Below are positions 36,701-46,000 of a stretch of DNA of 64,000 bases, one piece after another. Under the pieces are notes generated by a model that saw only the letters and a program-made list of their open reading frames with translations, was not told where the DNA came from and made no database searches. The number at the start of each line of letters is the position of its first letter. The first letter of the stretch is position 1. This DNA is from Aradus depressus (taxonomy: Eukaryota > Arthropoda > Insecta > Hemiptera > Aradidae). The stretch is taken from NCBI GenBank assembly GCA_963662175.1, contig OY759221.1, forward strand, positions 14,795,027 to 14,859,026, written 5' to 3'. The position numbers and the translations under genes were made by a program.

Positions 36701-38718
36701 TATTATTTAATTCTACAATTAGCATTCGATTGGCTAAGTGTAAATTAATAAATAAATAGATTACTTAATTGATTACGGAAACGCAGTTAATCAGAAATAC
36801 AGGTAATTTTAAAACAATTCTGGTTCAACTTAATTTAAGAATGTAATTCAGAAAAATAAATAAATGTGGTTATGCCAATATTTTTTTTTATATATTCATC
36901 AACAGGCAATGGACAAAGTAAAAAATAATTACACAAATTGCTAAATATCAGCTTCCCGGGCAACAATATAACCACGGCTAATTTTAAAATTAAAAGATGG
37001 TACCTTGAAACTTGTAAAATTTGAAAAAAAAAATCTTAAGGTGATTTTTAAAAATGTTTACTGTTTCTTGTAGCTCTCCCCCCTTTAAATCGATATTCCT
37101 GCCTAAATGACCTACATTTAAGGTTTCTGAACTGTTTTATACATCAAAGATTACCTCAAGAGAGCCTACTACTTAAATATTTGTATTTATATCAACCTAC
37201 AACATGAATTAACGTAGTAAACATAAAGGCAAAATCAAGATTAAAATTATTTTATTTTATTTTTATAGGATGCTAAGAAATAATAAAACTTGAATATAAA
37301 TTAAGCACAAATGGCTACTGTTTTGAACTTAAATGGATATAAGCCTTGTTATAAATTATTTTTTTTAAAACCTTCAGCGTTGCTTTTTTCTTCTTAAAAC
37401 CCTCTTTCCTTAAGTCGAAGAATTGCTTCTTAAAACAATCACAAGTCACTTCTTTACTGCTATAGAAAAAATAATAATATTTTGGTGAGACCATCACAAC
37501 GTTAACTCTTTCGCACTAAGATCTCACTTACTTTTTCGAATATTACATCATTTTTAAAAAAAAATGTGATACAAAAGGAAGAAATATTTTCAAGATAAGG
37601 TACCATAAAACCTATTTACTTTTGTGAAAAAGAAACAATTGCGAACAATAAATTAACTCCATGGTCTAATAACGACGACGATCTAGAACTGTGTGGTAAC
37701 ATTTATAAAGTTTTCCAAGTTCGAAACAAAATAGGAAATGACTAATTAAAAAGTAATAATAATTTCTTGTCTCGCTTAGAAAATGTATAGAAAAGAACAA
37801 ATGTATAGAAACTGTTTAATCAGAATGAGTGTTTTCAAAAGGACGAGTTAACAACCGGCGTTCAACAGACTGGCTTCCTATTCAAAACACTGTTTAAACT
37901 AAATCTTACAGATAATAAGCTAATTCTTGGCACGATGATGTAAGGAATCATTGAAGAGGAGAAGCTATAATCTATAAGAATCTTACCTCAATGCAGTGGT
38001 TACAAACACTGCAATGTGAACACCGAGGAGGCCGGTAAAATTTACATGTGACGCACCATTTCATTCGAACTGTGATCCCATTAATTTCAGTATTTTTATA
38101 AAGCGGTGAGCGCAAATCATCTTCTCTATCTTCGTCAGGTGATGCTATACAAAGAAACAAAATTATTATTTGTCAAGGATAAGAATAGTTTTGATTTATA
38201 CACACATTATTAATAGATACCTTTCGGAATAACTCCAGGATTCATGAATGTCGCCAGTGTAAAATTCGCTAATACGAAGAATGTTATAATTCCCTGGCAT
38301 GCAGGTACCCATGGATACTTAAAAATGAAATACTGACACCTACAATAATAAAAAAACATATATTTGAGAACATATTCAGTTCTTAACAACAGGAAACAAT
38401 AATATAACCCAACTCCTCAATAATATATCCCTCGCTTTCCACTAACATATGAACTAGGGATAAGTGATTTATATTCTTGTAACTTGCGAACAATGTTCCA
38501 AAAGATAATAACACAAAAGAACTGTATTTCAATTAGGCAGAGCTATGTTATAAAATTAGAAATCGAGAGTATATATATGTCTGAGAAGTTGAGAAAGAAC
38601 AGAAAGTAAGTTAAAATACTTATACTTACGGAAAATAAAAAAATAGAGAAGTTGTCACGAGAAGCAAAGTCCATGCAAATGTAGCTGGTATATATCTTGT
38701 TTTCAAATTACATGGCAT
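15840..38718 (-). CDS. Zdhhc8: ZDHHC5/ZDHHC8-type protein S-palmitoyltransferase
   Basis: Membrane enzyme that attaches palmitate to protein cysteines. Ten minus-strand coding exons with consistent phases: 38630-38718, 38221-38339, 37987-38144, 35329-35501, 33531-33725, 29456-29597, 22888-23084, 20868-21011, 17536-17859, 15840-16122. Product 607 residues, or 623 with the candidate microexon at 26270-26317; vertebrate relatives are about 715-775. It starts with [11 protein letters not shown] and membrane segment 1. Segment 2 is in exon 2 ([20 protein letters not shown]). The Cys-rich domain in exon 3 keeps all its Cys and His. Exon 4 holds [20 protein letters not shown], whose DHHC cysteine is catalytic. 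Exon 5 holds segment 4 and the [10 protein letters not shown] motif (TTxE box). The long cytoplasmic tail is Pro/Ser/Gly-rich, with a 12-glycine run in exon 9. It ends in NYEISV, matching the EISV PDZ-ligand of ZDHHC5/8, which marks this subfamily rather than ZDHHC9/14/18. The exon 7 donor is GC. Exons 8 and 9 are phase 2-2, so either could be skipped in frame. Confidence 0.93.
16905..17265. mobile_element. Penelope-like terminal repeat pieces with hairpin motif
   Basis: Two head-to-head pieces. A plus-strand motif near 17048 reads TTGACGATGGTGTAGTGCCG then AAACC; a minus-strand motif near 17165-17205 reads CTGACGATGGTGTGAGGCCG then AAACCGGTAG. Both are followed by similar AT-rich stretches that include 'ttttttgaaatattgtct' and 'attccac'. 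No reverse transcriptase frame is nearby. The assignment to Penelope-like elements rests on resemblance only. Confidence 0.45.
18066..18479. mobile_element. MITE, PIF/Harbinger-like ends
   Basis: The left end GGCGGTTGTCACACCGGAGC then AACTAGCGAT matches the reverse complement of the right end, GGCGGTTCTCACACTGGAGC then AACTAGCGAT, over about 30 bp with two differences. It is 414 bp with no coding capacity. The GGAGCAAC core is shared with the Harbinger-like element at 21545-22037. No clean 3-bp target duplication is visible (TAA on the left, CGA on the right). Confidence 0.7.
19389..19993. mobile_element. repeat bounded by 16-bp inverted ACCATTCCAACTCCAC
   Basis: ACCATTCCAACTCCAC at 19389 is exactly inverted at about 19978-19993. 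Inside, 19470-19570 carries 'gtgcgtatgtatgtatgttcg' and 'taactcttaaacggttaa', a pattern that also occurs in diverged form near 56700. It is probably a non-autonomous element; the superfamily is unknown. Confidence 0.45.
20515..20612 (+). mobile_element. SINE 3' fragment
   Basis: Only the SINE tail remains: GGCTCATGTCCACCAGAGC, ACGAAAGAGCGCTCTGG and AGTAGGCGAT, as in the copies at 35595 and 49530. It sits in the intron before palmitoyltransferase exon 9. Confidence 0.65.
21395..22205 (-). mobile_element. SINE copy split by a 493-bp insertion
   Basis: The 3' half (21395-21544, minus strand) and the 5' half (22038-22205) are one SINE copy. Joined at TTAA / TAACGAG they restore the 'gtctttaacgag' block found intact in other copies. 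The B-box-like part is seen at about 22143-22165 (CGGCCGGGTTTTGAACCG). Confidence 0.85.
21545..22037. mobile_element. PIF/Harbinger-like MITE nested in a SINE
   Basis: The left end AGTGGCGTATAGACATGGGA then GCAACGAGCCGA matches the reverse complement of the right end, GGGTATGAACAGACATGCGA then GCAACGAACCGA. The flanks carry a 3-bp duplication, TAA, at 21542-21544 and 22038-22040, and removing one copy restores the SINE. A TAA-type 3-bp duplication is the usual PIF/Harbinger signature. It has no transposase. Confidence 0.82.
22195..22440. mobile_element. near-perfect palindromic element with hairpin motif
   Basis: The arms share GGACTTGAAAGAAATAAAAC on the left with its inverse at about 22403-22425, then 'gatattgtctaat', 'atatttacatggga' and 'gtactttcggtatttctacca' facing inverse copies. 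The centre is about 22310. Each arm ends in a CTGAGGATGG / TTGAGGATGG..ACC-GAAAG motif. It lies in a palmitoyltransferase intron. Confidence 0.7.
23231..23445. repeat. inverted repeat, about 58-bp arms
   Basis: 'atagaaggaattcgaggttc' at about 23233 is exactly inverted at about 23427-23445, and the arms continue through CTGTCG, the TAAATAA part and TTGGCCAA. The loop carries CCTGAAGAAGGAAATAAATA then CGTTTCC, a variant of the hairpin motif seen elsewhere in the window. It lies just upstream (transcript sense) of palmitoyltransferase exon 7. Confidence 0.7.
24584..24680. repeat. palindrome made of family A ends
   Basis: 'aacgtaattgattaatttg' then TGCTGGG faces 'cccagcacgaattaatcaat' then TACGTT, around a GATGATTCATCG..TCATCGG centre. 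The arm is the terminal block of family A seen at 31475, 41270 and 57450, so two family ends lie back to back. Confidence 0.65.
24754..24790 (+). repeat. poly(A) run of about 37 bases
   Basis: An unbroken A run follows 'gagcttaataa'. It is probably the tail of a retroposed sequence, but the 60-90 bases before it match nothing else I recognise in the window. Confidence 0.75.
25510..26060. mobile_element. Penelope-like palindromic element
   Basis: Inverted flanks share 'aatattgtct', 'ccacaaaatatat', 'gtactttcggtat' and 'gctaccat' against 'atggtagcaataccgaaagt' on the right. The left minus-strand motif is CTGAAGATGGTAGCTATACC then GAAAGTACTC; the right plus-strand motif is AAAGATGGTAGCAATACC then GAAAGTACTC. 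About 340 bp of other sequence separates the arms, with no open frame of interest. Confidence 0.6.
26270..26317 (-). CDS. Zdhhc8: candidate 48-nt microexon of the ZDHHC5/8 gene
   Basis: Between exon 6 (ends in phase 0) and exon 7 (starts in phase 0) the minus strand shows a 16-codon block, [16 protein letters not shown], preceded by GTGCAG and followed by the donor GTATGT. It is 0-0 and adds 16 residues without changing frame. Its base composition is well above that of the intron around it, and it is Pro/Gly/Asp-rich like the tail. The polypyrimidine tract upstream is weak, which lowers confidence; it may be an alternative exon. Confidence 0.55.
26685..27020 (+). repeat. family A dispersed repeat
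   Basis: It starts with CTTCCCCAGCTGTACGAAGT then ATAGGGGAAGTTACG, a small palindrome marking one end of the family, then GATGCGG, 'ttcaacggaatttc', 'ccgacctctagattcc', and AACTGCCGTTATAATGAATG near the right end. It lies in a palmitoyltransferase intron. Confidence 0.75.
28715..28870 (+). mobile_element. Penelope-like fragment with hairpin motif
   Basis: 'ataactcaacctgacgatgg' then TGTAAAGCCGAAACCGATAG, followed by AT-rich sequence and 'ccaagatatgtctccg', parallel to 17046 and 56135. It is a short fragment in a palmitoyltransferase intron. Confidence 0.5.
30130..30182 (-). mobile_element. SINE fragment
   Basis: Only the ACGAGTACCTGACATCGCAC then AGGCTCGGGACCATCGCTTA block remains, from the middle of the SINE body. 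Confidence 0.6.
30598..30892 (-). mobile_element. tRNA-derived SINE copy, head truncated at the B box
   Basis: From its tail, TATGACTCATGTCCGGGCTT, through the GAGCCCGACTCTACTATGGG block to TCGGCCGGGTTTCGAACTCA, which is the B-box-like sequence. It stops there, and a family A copy begins within about 15 bases. Confidence 0.85.
30905..31530 (+). repeat. family A dispersed repeat, longest copy here
   Basis: The copy runs from TTCCCCAGCTATAAGAAGTA then TAGGGGAAGTTATG to CTGGGGAAGTACATTGCCGG. In between the block AATAACTGCCGATATAATGA (or its ACTACTGATGTAATGAATG form) appears at about 31205 and 31350, each preceded by a G-rich GAGAAG..GGGG..GCTCAATTCAAAAA block. The element therefore contains at least two tandem-like modules of about 150 bp. 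Confidence 0.8.
31531..32059. other. intron sequence without recognised feature
   Basis: This is moderately GC-rich for the region. The piece at 31898-31925 (CGGCAGTGTACTTCCCAAG) resembles the reverse of a family A end, so 31531-31925 could be an insert between two family A ends. Nothing coding is seen. Confidence 0.4.
32060..32335 (+). mobile_element. tRNA-derived SINE copy, head truncated
   Basis: It begins at the B-box-like CGCGGGTTTGAAACCAGG, then TATCTGGGAAGGTAAAA, GTTAAGCGATGGCCC, AGGTACTCGTTAAAGACCCC and GTGACGAAACAGCGCT, and ends with GTAGTTAAAGC..GGTCATAA. Confidence 0.82.
33130..33370 (+). repeat. family A dispersed repeat, 3' part
   Basis: CCGAAGTAATGAATGAATCT, 'ggtacgaggattcagaagcc', 'gcccaaacggtcgattggct', then 'gagagcgaaaacgtaaatca' near the end. 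It lies about 160 bp from palmitoyltransferase exon 5 on its 3' side. Confidence 0.75.
34003..34231. mobile_element. palindromic MITE-like element, about 230 bp
   Basis: 'aatttatttcaaataatcgac' on the left faces GTCGATGATTTGAAATAAAT on the right. Inside, TTGAGAGACA..CCCATCTC faces GAGATGG..TGTCTCTCCCAAAA, and GAAAGTCACAAAAT faces ATTTTGTGACTTTC at the centre (about 34117). It has no coding capacity. Confidence 0.7.
34440..34850. repeat. 20-bp minisatellite, roughly 20 units
   Basis: Tandem units of the form ACACATTGTCTAAATAGTCA, alternating with ACACTTTGTCTACATAGTCA and AGCCATTGTCTAAATAGTC variants. Units stay near 20 bp, with a few shorter spacings near 34545 and 34665. It lies in the intron between palmitoyltransferase exons 4 and 5. 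Confidence 0.9.
35595..35868 (+). mobile_element. tRNA-derived SINE copy, head missing
   Basis: TTTTTATCTGGGAGGTGAAA, GAGACGTTAAGCAATGGTCC, AGGTACTCGTTAAAAACCCC, then GGCTCATGTCCACCTGAGTA and AAGCCCGGGCGTGAGTCATA. A second copy follows in inverted orientation 17 bp away, about 130 bp or more from palmitoyltransferase exon 4. Confidence 0.85.
35885..36045 (-). mobile_element. SINE fragment, inverted relative to its neighbour
   Basis: GAGCCCGACTCTACTATGGGAG-type block (here TAGCCCGACTCTACTATGGG), AGGGGTCTTTAGCGAGAACC, CTGACATCGTACAGG and GGGCGTGCTCAAGG. Together with the copy at 35595-35868 it can fold into a long hairpin in the intron. Confidence 0.8.
36046..37986. other. intron 3 of the palmitoyltransferase gene, no feature
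   Basis: AT-rich sequence without recognisable exon, repeat family member or RNA. The open frame at 37315-37497 is lysine-rich low-complexity translation and not convincing. Confidence 0.45.
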
Positions 38719-41214
38719 TATGTTTATAAATGTAGGTCCTAACCCACAAGTAAAAGCTAAATTTTAATGTTACGAGCTAACATGGCCGCGCCTCCTTGAA
38801 AAGGAAGAACGACTTCTACTAAAATCACGTTTTCTGTATATTCTTCAAATAAGGTCTTTTCATAACTTTAATTGATGTCATAACGATTGTATATAAGTTT
38901 CTAATCAATAACATTTATCGCCGACAGACGTACACTTCCACATACCAAGCCCATTTACTAGTAATCTATCACGACCACTGGCTACCTCCAATGCCATTTA
39001 AATATGAACTTTACAATTTTAATTGAAAATTAAGTAAATCACAATTAAAATATTTTTAAATATTTGTGAATTGTAAATAAAATTTTTACAAAATCAAACA
39101 TGAACAAATTATTATATTTTAGCTTCTCAACTTGGTCCTTATGTTGACTAACCTGTCTTTCTTTATATGTATTTTTGTACCAAGTATAAAGCCTTCAAGA
39201 AAAAATATAAAATTTTATGTTTGTCTGATGAATATCAATTCTATATCAGTTCATACACAAATAAATTTTTCTATTTTCATTTAGATTTATGAATTGTCCG
39301 CCCCCCCCCCACACAATGTAAAAATTCTTCTTTACAATTTAGGCTAGATAAAAATCGAAAAATGTATTCCAAAGTAGCGAGTTTCTATATTAATATCTAT
39401 CAGCGAATAGATTAACAGTGAATTCTGCTCAAAAACTATTGTTTAGAAATCCCAAAGGGTACAGAATGGCTAGTAAATTGTTTATTCTGAAGTTTACGGT
39501 AAATGAAGCAGTCTACATAGATAAGGATGCAACAGGTCCATCACCTAGAAAAACCGGAGGCGTCACCAAGGATATCCTGTATAATTGACAAAGCAGGTTA
39601 CAGTATTTCTTAGTTTCACTAATTGCTTTATAATGCTCAGGTTGTAGCATGGCTGAGCTAGGGTAACTTCATTGTAATAAAATGGGTTCTCATATGATGG
39701 ACCACTCTACTAATTGTTCGTTCTTCAATTAAAAACAGTTCTTTCCGTATAAAAGTCAGACATGATTCTCATAAGGACGGATCTGTGAACAATTAGGTAG
39801 AACACCAAGTGGTGTAAACAATCAATTATTCTTTTAGTTTCTCATGTGCTTACGACTAGACTACACGAACCCATTGACGGTCTGATCGTAATTCAGTCGT
39901 CGTTATGTCACGCAAACCATCTCGAGACCGTAGGAGCCACTTTTTGGGTGATTCAGATAGCCCAATGCAAGTTTATGTTCAGATGTTCAGTTTCAGAATA
40001 CAATAAAAACGACCGAAGATTTCTTGTGCGCGAATATCTCTCCTCGTCAAAGAAGAGCTGAACAAATTTAGGAAATCTCGTCTCCCGGCGAGATCAGCTT
40101 CAGGCTAAGCCTCTGCTGGTATGAGAGCCTATAGGCGGATGGCCAGATGTGTGAATACTTACGGTACAGTTGCTGGCCTGACCTGGGCTAATCTGTGAGA
40201 ATTAGTTTTTAACACATCAAAACGGTTGAATTCCACTTGAATTACCTAAACATTTATTTTCTTTGTCTAATCAGCCAATACAAAACAATTTTAGGATAAA
40301 TATTACTGCTAAATTATGAAAAGGTCACCATAATAAAGCAGAAAAAATGTTCTGTAGGGCAGAAGGAGAACACATTCTTGACACAGGAAAAAGGAAGTTA
40401 ACATGAACGTCACCAAATAAAGATGAAGATACCAAGAACTTTATTACACAAGGATGCATAAATATTTAATGTCATTTTTTTTAATTTACTAAAATAACAA
40501 TTAAATATAAATACCAATGTGGAAACATGCTGTACAAAAAAAAATCAACATATCGTTCGTCTAGCCCAAGACAGAAACTACAAAAATAAGTACAGAATGA
40601 AAGCTACAAATTGATTCTTTACTCGACATTCTGTAATTTGTTTGGCAAAATTTCGATTTCTGGAAAATTACCAGATGTTATCATGCTGAACTCTTTAGCT
40701 AGCTACCCATCTCATAAAATTTTAACAAAAGAATACTAAATTTTTGAAGTCGTTTCCCAAGACCTTTCAATCGATATCCTAATTTTAATTTCAAAAAATG
40801 AATAGGCGTTTTCTTCCAAATGTATATAACTATTTTTTCTATTTTTATATCAGAATTATATCTAACTAAGACCATTAATATCATCTAGAAACTCGACTAT
40901 ACAAAATTACACATGAAATAATTATGATTACACTTTTGTGCTTCCACTATAAACTAGTTGTTATACTTAAGACTATATACACATATGTACACCTGTACAA
41001 TTTTCACCCCGTTTAAAATAACTAGAAAAAATCACTCCCACTAAAAATAATTAAAAAAGAAACAGTTCTTTAAAAAATAAGGCGCCACAACATCTGGATT
41101 TGATTGAACTTGATTCAAGAAATAAGGCAACAGCCTTCTGTCTTGAAATAGGAATGATATAAGATTGATCGGGTCATTAAATGTCGATAATTCACTAGAG
41201 TTGCTGAGAGAACA
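38719..41214. other. intergenic, upstream of the palmitoyltransferase gene
   Basis: The first few hundred bases should hold the palmitoyltransferase promoter (minus strand) and its 5' untranslated exon, but no core element stands out. A C-run lies at 39301-39310. The stretch 39840-40200 is less AT-rich than its surroundings and contains a 71-codon open frame (39846-40061) with no motif. Confidence 0.4.
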
Positions 41215-41628
41215 AGCACAACCAGGAATAAAGTCGTCGGCGAATTACCGGCTTCCCCAGCACAAATTATAACTATAATCAATTACGTTTTCGCTCTCCC
41301 TCCAAGCCAATCGACCGTTTGGGCTAAAACTAAATATTTGACATATGGTTTCTAAATCCTCTACTAAATTTTGTATAGATACATTTATTAGAATGGTTTT
41401 TGTGTTAAGCCTCTCTCCTAATCCCCCCCTTCCCTTTGGTCGATGTGGCTGAAAATCAATAAGTGACCTTAGAGGTGTTGATATATTCGTTCTAGCGGTT
41501 ATTGCGTTTAATGACAGATATTTTTTTTCCACATTTGTTATCAGGTCGGAAAACCTGAAATTCCGTTGAAAACTCCACATCAAGTTTCTGACAGATTACA
41601 TATACTTCTTCTAGCTGTAGAAGTTAAT
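41215..41628 (-). repeat. family A dispersed repeat
   Basis: Reverse-strand copy. From GGCGAATTACCGGCTTCCCC then AGCACAAATTA through 'aatcgaccgtttgggctaa' and the GGTCGGAAAACCTGAAATTC block to 'tacttcttctagctgtagaa'. A SINE begins at its end. Confidence 0.8.
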
Positions 41629-41631
41629 TTT

Positions 41632-41962
41632 ATGACTCATGCCTGGGCTTGAACTACGAGATCACATCGCCTACGTCCAGAGCACTCTTTTGTGACTCCG
41701 GTGTTCATGAGCCCGACTCTACTATGGGAGTCATAAATTTTGCCTACCCTAAATTTTTTTCTAGGGCAGGGGTCTTTAACGAGTATCTGACATCGTACAG
41801 GCTCGGGACCATAGCTTAACGTCCCAAGGATCCGAAGGACGGCGTGCTCAAGTTTATTTTACCTCCCAGATAAAATAAACTAAGGGCCTTGGCCGGGTTT
41901 CGAAACCACGATTATGAGCTCAGAAGTCAAGCACGCATACCACTGAGCTACCGGCACCCTCA
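41632..41962 (-). mobile_element. full-length tRNA-derived SINE copy
   Basis: Read on the minus strand it begins GTGCCGGTAGCTCAGTGGTA (A-box-like), continues GAGCTCATAATCGTGGTTTC then GAAACCCGGCC (B-box-like), and runs through all body blocks to AAGCCCAGGCATGAGTCATA. This and 49530-49832 are the most complete copies and define the family: tRNA-like head of about 75 bp, body of about 250 bp, no long A tail. Confidence 0.9.
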
Positions 41963-43066
41963 GTTGTAGAAGTAAAAAGTATCTGATACTCATCCCCCAT
42001 TCCTATTAAATACGTGTCACTCAGTCTTACAATCATATTCCCTCCGCTAATCAAGTTAGAGATTGAAGGAATCTGAGGAATAAATGAAATTGGAGATCGC
42101 AATCATCTGCTTTAACATAGGTCGCTTTCCAGTCAGCTGTAAATGAGTAAACGTGGACGAAAATTGTTAATCTGTTACTTTTCTTCTCTAAATCAATGTG
42201 TTCCTGAGGATGACCGTAGATATTTCACGGCAACAACTCTGAAGTAGGAAGATTGCTGACACTTGCTCAGAACAATTGATAGGAAACTCGTGTGTGTATG
42301 TCAGCATATTCCCGGCTCTTTCAGGTTATCATGATCCTGGAAGTTGCAGTGGCAGCGTTAATGTTCACTAAACGACAGCTATACACAAAAATGTTAATTA
42401 GGCGAAGAGTCCGGAGAAGAGACGTTTATAGACGAGATCCTATCCTACCTCAGGTACATTGCTCTTGAGTAAAAAAAAAAATGATGTAAAGAAACCATGG
42501 AGTGTCTAAATCACCATATCCATGTGTTCTTAAGCTTTAAAATTCAAAACGCTTAACATGCACCAACAGGTTTTATAGATCGGAGACATGAAAAAAAACC
42601 TTAAGGTCTCGGATGAAATGGGGAGATTGACCTGTAGAACCAATGTCGTCATAAATGTCATAATTTAACAATTATGTAAATGAAAAAATCAAAATTAACA
42701 TAATGCGCGATCCACGCTGCTGTCAACTCTCAGCAGGTAGATTGACGCCACAATTTTCTTAAAAAAAGTTCTTTGAAAGCATCTTTAGAAAATATAAATT
42801 TAACAACAAAATCTGAACACCACAGTTGTAAATGGCATTACAATTTGTAAATATTTCCTTACATTGATTAAATCAAAACAATATTATATTCAATTCTTAA
42901 AATAATTTCAAACTTGGGAGGGTGAAAAAAGTAAATAATGATGAAAAACAATAGATAACCAATTATTTGTTAAAAAAAGTAAAAAATATTTATTATTAAA
43001 AACTAAAACTAATGGTAGAAATGAGTCTTCTTATTAATAAAATAATGGTAATGTTTAAACAATAGT
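41963..43066. other. intergenic, 3' side of the E2F gene
   Basis: This should hold the E2F 3' untranslated region and poly(A) site on the minus strand; candidate AATAAA hexamers (TTTATT on the plus strand) occur at about 42989. No other feature recognised. Confidence 0.4.
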
Positions 43067-46000
43067 TCAAGAGGAATTACAGGTTTCGAAATACATATCG
43101 CTGATCCCCTCCTCAGGTAACATTCCAAAAACGTAATCTTGCGGCGAAGGGGGAGGATTGAGATGAACAAACTGGCTTCGTCCTGAACACATAAGAGAGT
43201 TAGTAAACAGAGGATAGGCTGGCCTTAAAACAACGTAAAATACAAATTGAGAACAAACATTATATCTATTGTAATCATTATAAGGCCCTTTCAGTTCTTT
43301 TTTTCTTCAACTAACTACCCTGATAAATAAACACAAATATATTTTGAGGGGAGTGTGTTTCATTCTTTTAATTGTGTTTGTCATCTAGTGGCTCTAGCAC
43401 AAATCTGAGGCAGGATGAAAACAGTAAAAACAACACAAAGGTTCGTACATAACTTATTCTGCTACAGAAACCCTGAACTCCCTTCTTTTTCTAACTCCTT
43501 CAATTAAGTGGCCAATGCATATCACTGATTCTATTAAATTATTGAGCGTAGCTCAATCTTTAGACGACTCGTGTGTTTCGTTTGTGCCCTTCCTGCATTA
43601 AAACTGTTTATCTGATCCTGATCAATTTTTGCATATTGATGGATGTCAGTCACGTGAAGGTTGTTAAAAAATAATTTCGATAATCGGACGTACCACGGAG
43701 GAATAATCACCGAAAATATGTTCATCCATAGACTTCAATGCGAAACGTTCAAATTCTTCTCAATCGACAATGACATGAAGCGCGCGCATGAAATTGAGGT
43801 CATAGGTCGAGGTCAAGAGTAAGATTTGTTTAAAAAAATAATATATAATATAATAATAAAAAAATAATCAGAGGAAATAATTATATAAAATGGAAGTAGC
43901 ATCGAGGAATAATCACTGAAAAAAACAATGAAACTGAGACCATAGTTGGAAGACATTGTTGCGGTGCTGCGCGTGAATTAAAAGTTCTCGGCGAAGCCCT
44001 TGACAAATTTTTCGGGAGAGAAAAAATTATTTTGGACCATATTTTTTCGTAAATAAAGTATATTCCTTGACGATAACCACGTTTTGTCGCATGGAGGGAG
44101 CTCGCGGCGTAAGCTAAGCGAGTGACCGCTAATGAATTTAAAGTTCAAGGTATAGGCAATTTGAGTCACGGCTCCGCTCAATATTTGCAATTAGCAGAAT
44201 GCATTGCATACCTAGTATATATTATTACATTAAAAAAAAAAAAATCTTACCAACAGAGTCGAGGAAAGTGGTCATATTGTTTTCATTGTCTCCATAGTCC
44301 GTAGGCGCTGAAATTATAAATAATTATTGTCCAAGAGAAGTGAGGTAACTACTTTGACTCGCTTGGTCCCAAGTTTGTGTCTTTGTTTGTATGTAAAGCA
44401 ATATCTGCCACATCCGGCCTCAGACTTCAAACAGAATTTTGCATAAATATTAAACTAAACCCTATATAGTCTGTGATAATGATCCTACAAGAGCGAATCA
44501 ATAAAAAAATATTAAAGCAAATACTTTTCCGTAGAAATATTTTTTCAGAACAAATGATGTTCCTTTTAAAGGTTTTCTTTAAACTAATTAAAAACGACTA
44601 CTAAATCTCATTACTCCACCATAAATAAACCTTGATTGAAAGCTCCATAAAACAGCATCATTGCTCTAAAATAAATAACATTAAAAATATACTAGAGGAA
44701 TTAAAAGAAAAAAAAAATAGTTGGTACTCTTGTACTTGTCACCATCACAATATTCTTTCCAACTTAATTTTGTGTACAGCCAGTCATTTAATCATGTTTT
44801 GGTGTTAACAACAAATACCAACGAATATAAATAATAAATTTTTTTCGCAATGTTTACGTTATTCAGAATTAATTCATATTAATAACCTTAAGATGATAGT
44901 GAGAATATAATTATGACGATTATTATTTGGTTATTGTGACTAATGCCTGGGCTCTAACTACAAGGTGATATTGCCTACTACGTCACTCTGGTGGACATGA
45001 GCCCGACTCCACTATGAGAGTCCTAAATTTTTATTCTCCTAGGGTTAACGTCCCATCCGAAGGAAGGCGTGCTTAAATTTATTTTACCTCCTAGATAAAT
45101 AAGGCAATTCGTGCTCTTAGCGATATAAAGAGAAACTATACACCTATGTGAACCAACAACCCAGTGCCGTTTTAAGACTTTCGGGGGCCCTGAGGCAGAC
45201 TTCATCCGGGGGCCCCTTGAATTATTTTTTCAATATTATCCTCAACTTTATTTTCAATAATTGATATAATACATTAGAACATTCTAGAATCTTGTCATGA
45301 AATTTTCTAGTATGTTTATCGAAATTGCAAGAAAAATTTAATAGAACATCATAGAAACCATCGAAAAATCTAGAATCTACATAAAGTTTCCAGAACAATC
45401 TAGTAACTCATCCACAATTAGAATAGAACTTTGTAGAATCTCATAGAAAGCTATCGAACTTTCCAGAAAAACCAATAGAAATTTCTACAATAACTAATAA
45501 CAAAATACACTTTTAGAAGCAGATAGAAGGAACTTTTTCCAGTTGATCGCTGTTTAATTTTTTTGATCGAGCAGGGGGCCTCTGAGCTTGAAAGCCCTGA
45601 GGCGGCTGCCTCACTTGCCTCAGGGATAAATAGGCACTGCAACAACTCAATTTCTTTGCACAATTTCTATAGTTAATCTTCAACTACTGAAGATTAACTA
45701 TAGAAATTGTTCTACACCTACTTTTACCCGAAGTGTAAAAAAATGAATATATTTGGGAGACCTTTATCTGCTGAATCCTATTTTTTATTGATTGATTTAA
45801 CATGGAATGGTCAGTTTGTTTATACAGATTATAGCGACATACCTGTTGAGAGCCCTCTAAGGACAATTCGGGCTGTCTCAAAGAAACTGTTCTCTTTGTC
45901 ATTATTATAAAAATTTCCTTTCAGGCTAGTTTTACAGTCCATCTTGGATTTAGTGAAAATCTGTTTTCGGCATTGTCGTGGACCTCTCCAATATCTATCT

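Noticed and set aside
39846..40061. 71-codon frame upstream of the palmitoyltransferase gene
   Set aside because: No motif, no homologue recognised and no supporting splice sites.
45684..45902. Minus-strand ORF at E2F exon 6 in another frame
   Set aside because: Does not join exons 5 and 7 in phase; the adjoining [10 protein letters not shown] frame ends in TGA, and the only open frame of exon 7 requires the reading chosen.
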